The translations under genes were made by a program, and so were the position numbers. Below the pieces are notes generated by a model, which saw only the letters and a list, made by a program, of their open reading frames with translations, searched no databases and was not told where the DNA came from. A stretch of DNA of 6,750 nt from NCBI GenBank assembly GCA_937911045.1, contig CALEPX010000086.1, positions 1 to 6,750 on the forward strand, in the 5' to 3' direction. Numbering within the stretch: position 1 is the stretch's first letter; every line of letters begins with the position of its first letter. Below are positions 4,910-6,750 of this stretch, in pieces. Source of the stretch: an uncultured Fretibacterium sp. (GTDB lineage Bacteria > Synergistota > Synergistia > Synergistales > Aminobacteriaceae).

Positions 4910-6750
4910 TCAGTGCAGTTTGAATCTTTTGATTATGTCGTTAAGATTCGATACGGCTTTTCTGCAACCGCTGACTTTATCTGCACTCTTCAAAGTCTCG
5001 CTCACCATTTCAGAAGTCTTGTCGGCGATATTATTAATCCCTGAGGACGATTCTTTTACCGTAACGTCAATTCCAAGTATCGCTCCAGCAATGTCTTCGA
5101 TTTCGTTGCTAAGATTTTGTATGCTTTTCTTCACAGCGTTCATGCTGTTGCCGAAAACATCAGCATCGTCTTTATATTGCTTGCTTACGTTGCTGAACTC
5201 CTGATAGTCTGAAAGAACGTTTGTCTCAAGGAATGATATTGTCTGGTTAAGGCAGGCTGACATCTTTTCAACTGCACTGTTTACTTCTGTTATTATAGTG
5301 CTGATATCCTTTACGACCTCTGAAGTCTGTCCTGCAAGATTGCGAATCTCTGAAGCAACAACAGAAAATCCGCGTCCCTTATCACCAGCCCTAGCTGCCT
5401 CTATTGAAGCATTAAGTGAAAGCATTCCGGTCTGTGATGAGATTGACATAATAGTCCCTATAAGCTCATCAATCTTGCTCACAGCTTTTGAAGACATTAT
5501 GGCTTCGTCAGATTTCTTTTTAACGTCCTCGTAAAGTTCAATAGTTCTTATGCTCGCCTTTTCTGTTACTGAAGCAAGTTCATTGGCTCTCAAAAGAACT
5601 TCGCCGGATAGATTCGTGCCTTCATCTGCAAGGCTGTCAATACTGTGAGCATCTTTCTTAACATTTTCGGTATTTTGAGTAATTGCATCAGCAGTTTCAG
5701 CAGTTTCTTTCATACCTGCAGCTAGTTCATCAGCCGTTGACGAGTTGTTTTCACAAATATGTTCAACGTTGTCAATCATGGTTTTCATTTCGTCAACATT
5801 TGAATCTATGCTCTCACATGCTTCAGCAATTGCTTCTACAATACTGCGAAGATTATCCCTCATTCCAGACAAAGCTCTTGCAATAATCCCAATTTCGTCA
5901 GAATGTTTTTCCAGTTTTACGGACTCCAAATCTTCTGAGAAGTCAAAAGCTGCCGTCTTGTTGATTACGGGTACAATTTGTCTAAGTGCCTTCATCATCC
6001 AAACAATCAAGAAATATACGAACAGCACAGCGATAACCCCGCACAGCAGGCCATAAAGTATTAGTGATTTTTTCATTGTATCAACAGAAGACATCATCAT
6101 ATCCCTGTCAGCTGTAACTATAACGATATTTCCTGACTTAGTGAAAGCATATCCTGCAACTTTGTATGAGCCTTTATATTCGTATGAACATGAGCCGTCA
6201 GAAACTTTCTTTCCTGCTTTAAGCTCTGCAACAATATTTTGAACGGCTGCGTTCTCAACTGGTTTCCCGATTTTCGAGCTGTCCTTATGATAAAGCATAG
6301 TACCTTCAGGAGATACCATGTAAGCATAAGAACCTTTAACGCCTGAGATTTCGATATCGCCTATGATTTTTCCGTAGTCAATTACAATCAGCTTATCATA
6401 GTCAGCCGTAACAAGGACTATATTGCCTGTATCAGTGAAAGAATATCCTGCAAGTTTTATTGATCCTCCGTACTCGTATATTACATAACCGTCATCTACT
6501 CTTTTCCCTGACTGAATATCAGCAACTATTTTTTTGACAGCAGCATTTTCTACAGGCTGACCTATCTTGCCAGGGTTTGTGTGCCAGAGCATTGTACCGT
6601 TAGGCGAAACCATATAAGCATATGAACCTTCAACACCATCGATATTAATTTTTCCGAGAAGGGTATTATAGTCAATCTTCATGAACTCGTTATAATCAGC
6701 TGTTACGATAATAATATTTCCGTCAGAAGTGAAAGCATATCCTGCAAGTT
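4910..6750 (-). CDS. Methyl-accepting chemotaxis protein with tandem Cache-like sensor repeats (5' end outside window)
   Basis: This is a transmembrane chemoreceptor that signals to CheA/CheW. The frame is open to the window edge: 22 codons before the internal ATG at 6682 continue the homology, so the true start lies beyond 6750. At least 612 residues are present. Counting from the internal Met, residues 1-98 and 99-196 are two copies of a Cache-like extracellular unit (each with GSYAYMVSP-GTML-H, then IG-PVENAAV and GNI-VTAD), preceded by the last 22 residues of a third. A transmembrane segment lies at about 207-230 (LILYGLLCGVIAVLFVYFLI), HAMP at about 231-283, and the signalling coiled coil at about 284-590. 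The hairpin tip is near 420-454, with SLNASIEAARAGDKGRGFSV and VASEIRNLAGQTS. There is no C-terminal NWETF-type pentapeptide, so methylation enzymes are probably not tethered. The ligand is unknown. The gene converges on the flavoprotein/binding-protein unit, and any link to that substrate is speculative. Confidence 0.92.
   Translation of the reverse strand, partial: LAGYAFTSDGNIIIVTADYNEFMKIDYNTLLGKINIDGVEGSYAYMVSPNGTMLWHTNPGKIGQPVENAAVKKIVADIQSGKRVDDGYVIYEYGGSIKLAGYSFTDTGNIVLVTADYDKLIVIDYGKIIGDIEISGVKGSYAYMVSPEGTMLYHKDSSKIGKPVENAAVQNIVAELKAGKKVSDGSCSYEYKGSYKVAGYAFTKSGNIVIVTADRDMMMSSVDTMKKSLILYGLLCGVIAVLFVYFLIVWMMKALRQIVPVINKTAAFDFSEDLESVKLEKHSDEIGIIARALSGMRDNLRSIVEAIAEACESIDSNVDEMKTMIDNVEHICENNSSTADELAAGMKETAETADAITQNTENVKKDAHSIDSLADEGTNLSGEVLLRANELASVTEKASIRTIELYEDVKKKSDEAIMSSKAVSKIDELIGTIMSISSQTGMLSLNASIEAARAGDKGRGFSVVASEIRNLAGQTSEVVKDISTIITEVNSAVEKMSACLNQTISFLETNVLSDYQEFSNVSKQYKDDADVFGNSMNAVKKSIQNLSNEIEDIAGAILGIDVTVKESSSGINNIADKTSEMVSETLKSADKVSGCRKAVSNLNDIIKRFKLH
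6095..6388 (-). repeat. Cache-like sensor repeat, copy C (98 residues, membrane-proximal)
   Basis: A complete 294-bp unit, from IVIDYGKIIGDI to NIVIVTADRDMM, directly followed by about ten residues and the transmembrane segment. It has the same length as copy B, which implies in-frame unit duplication. Confidence 0.88.
6389..6682 (-). repeat. Cache-like sensor repeat, copy B (98 residues)
   Basis: A complete 294-bp unit, from MKIDYNTLLGKI to NIVLVTADYDKL. By hand alignment it matches copy C at 60 of 98 residues with no gaps. The most conserved blocks are GSYAYMVSP and PVENAAV. Confidence 0.88.
6683..6750 (-). repeat. Cache-like sensor repeat, copy A (last 22 residues)
   Basis: The translated end LAGYAFTSDGNIIIVTADYN plus two residues aligns without gaps to residues 77-98 of the two complete units downstream. 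It shows that the array has at least three copies and extends out of the window. Confidence 0.85.

Noticed and set aside
4910..6682. Chemoreceptor starting at the ATG at 6682
   Set aside because: The frame continues upstream to the window edge with sequence homologous to the repeat units, so this Met is internal.
6095..6750. Repeats as a CRISPR array or non-coding repeat
   Set aside because: The repeat period is 294 bp, in frame, and diverged mostly at the protein level as expected for duplicated sensor domains; no short direct repeats with unique spacers were seen.

Overview
The window suggests a gut-type or other anaerobic bacterium. The main clues are an exported, FMN-linked flavoprotein of the fumarate/urocanate-reductase superfamily with a Tat signal and no haem domain, and a very large Cache-type chemoreceptor. 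The substrate-binding protein has an ordinary signal peptide ending ASA|LD and no lipobox cysteine. Such proteins are usually lipoproteins in Gram-positive hosts, so this points weakly to a double-membraned anaerobe such as Synergistota or Negativicutes. The left 1.6 kb instead resembles integrative elements of Firmicutes. The host assignment is inference only.

Left part (1-1608) is a mobile-element control region. A leftward Xre-family regulator (453-1118) overlaps by 26 bp the start of a tyrosine-integrase gene that is visibly decayed: at least two frame changes, a probable internal deletion, and an end beyond the window. Rightward from the same intergenic region runs a small helix-turn-helix/excisionase-like gene (about 1266-1457), followed by an overlapping 54-codon ORF (1444-1608). 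The intergenic region carries two copies of an 11-bp palindrome-like box (CAATCAGATTG and CAATTTGATTG), each inside a promoter spacer. This fits a divergent regulatory switch controlled by the Xre protein.

Middle part (1609-4909) is metabolic cargo or host sequence. A good promoter (TTGTGT-17-TATAAT) precedes a 690-aa Tat-exported flavoprotein with an FMN-binding domain and a fumarate-reductase-like FAD domain. The residues that bind and protonate fumarate in this family appear to be replaced, so its substrate is probably not a simple C4 dicarboxylate. Fifty-four bases downstream is the N-terminal two thirds of an RbsB-type periplasmic binding protein that loses homology near 4515 and stops at 4571. 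After that break come about 340 bp of tightly spaced small reading frames that I do not recognise.

Right part (4910-6750) is a leftward methyl-accepting chemotaxis protein that is still open at the window's right edge. Its sensor region is a tandem array of a 98-residue Cache-like unit: two full copies, 61% identical by hand count, plus the tail of a third. A transmembrane segment, a HAMP region and a complete cytoplasmic signalling hairpin follow.

Together the window looks like a junction between a decaying integrative element and genes for sensing, binding and reducing an extracellular compound. Two of the genes (integrase and binding protein) are broken.
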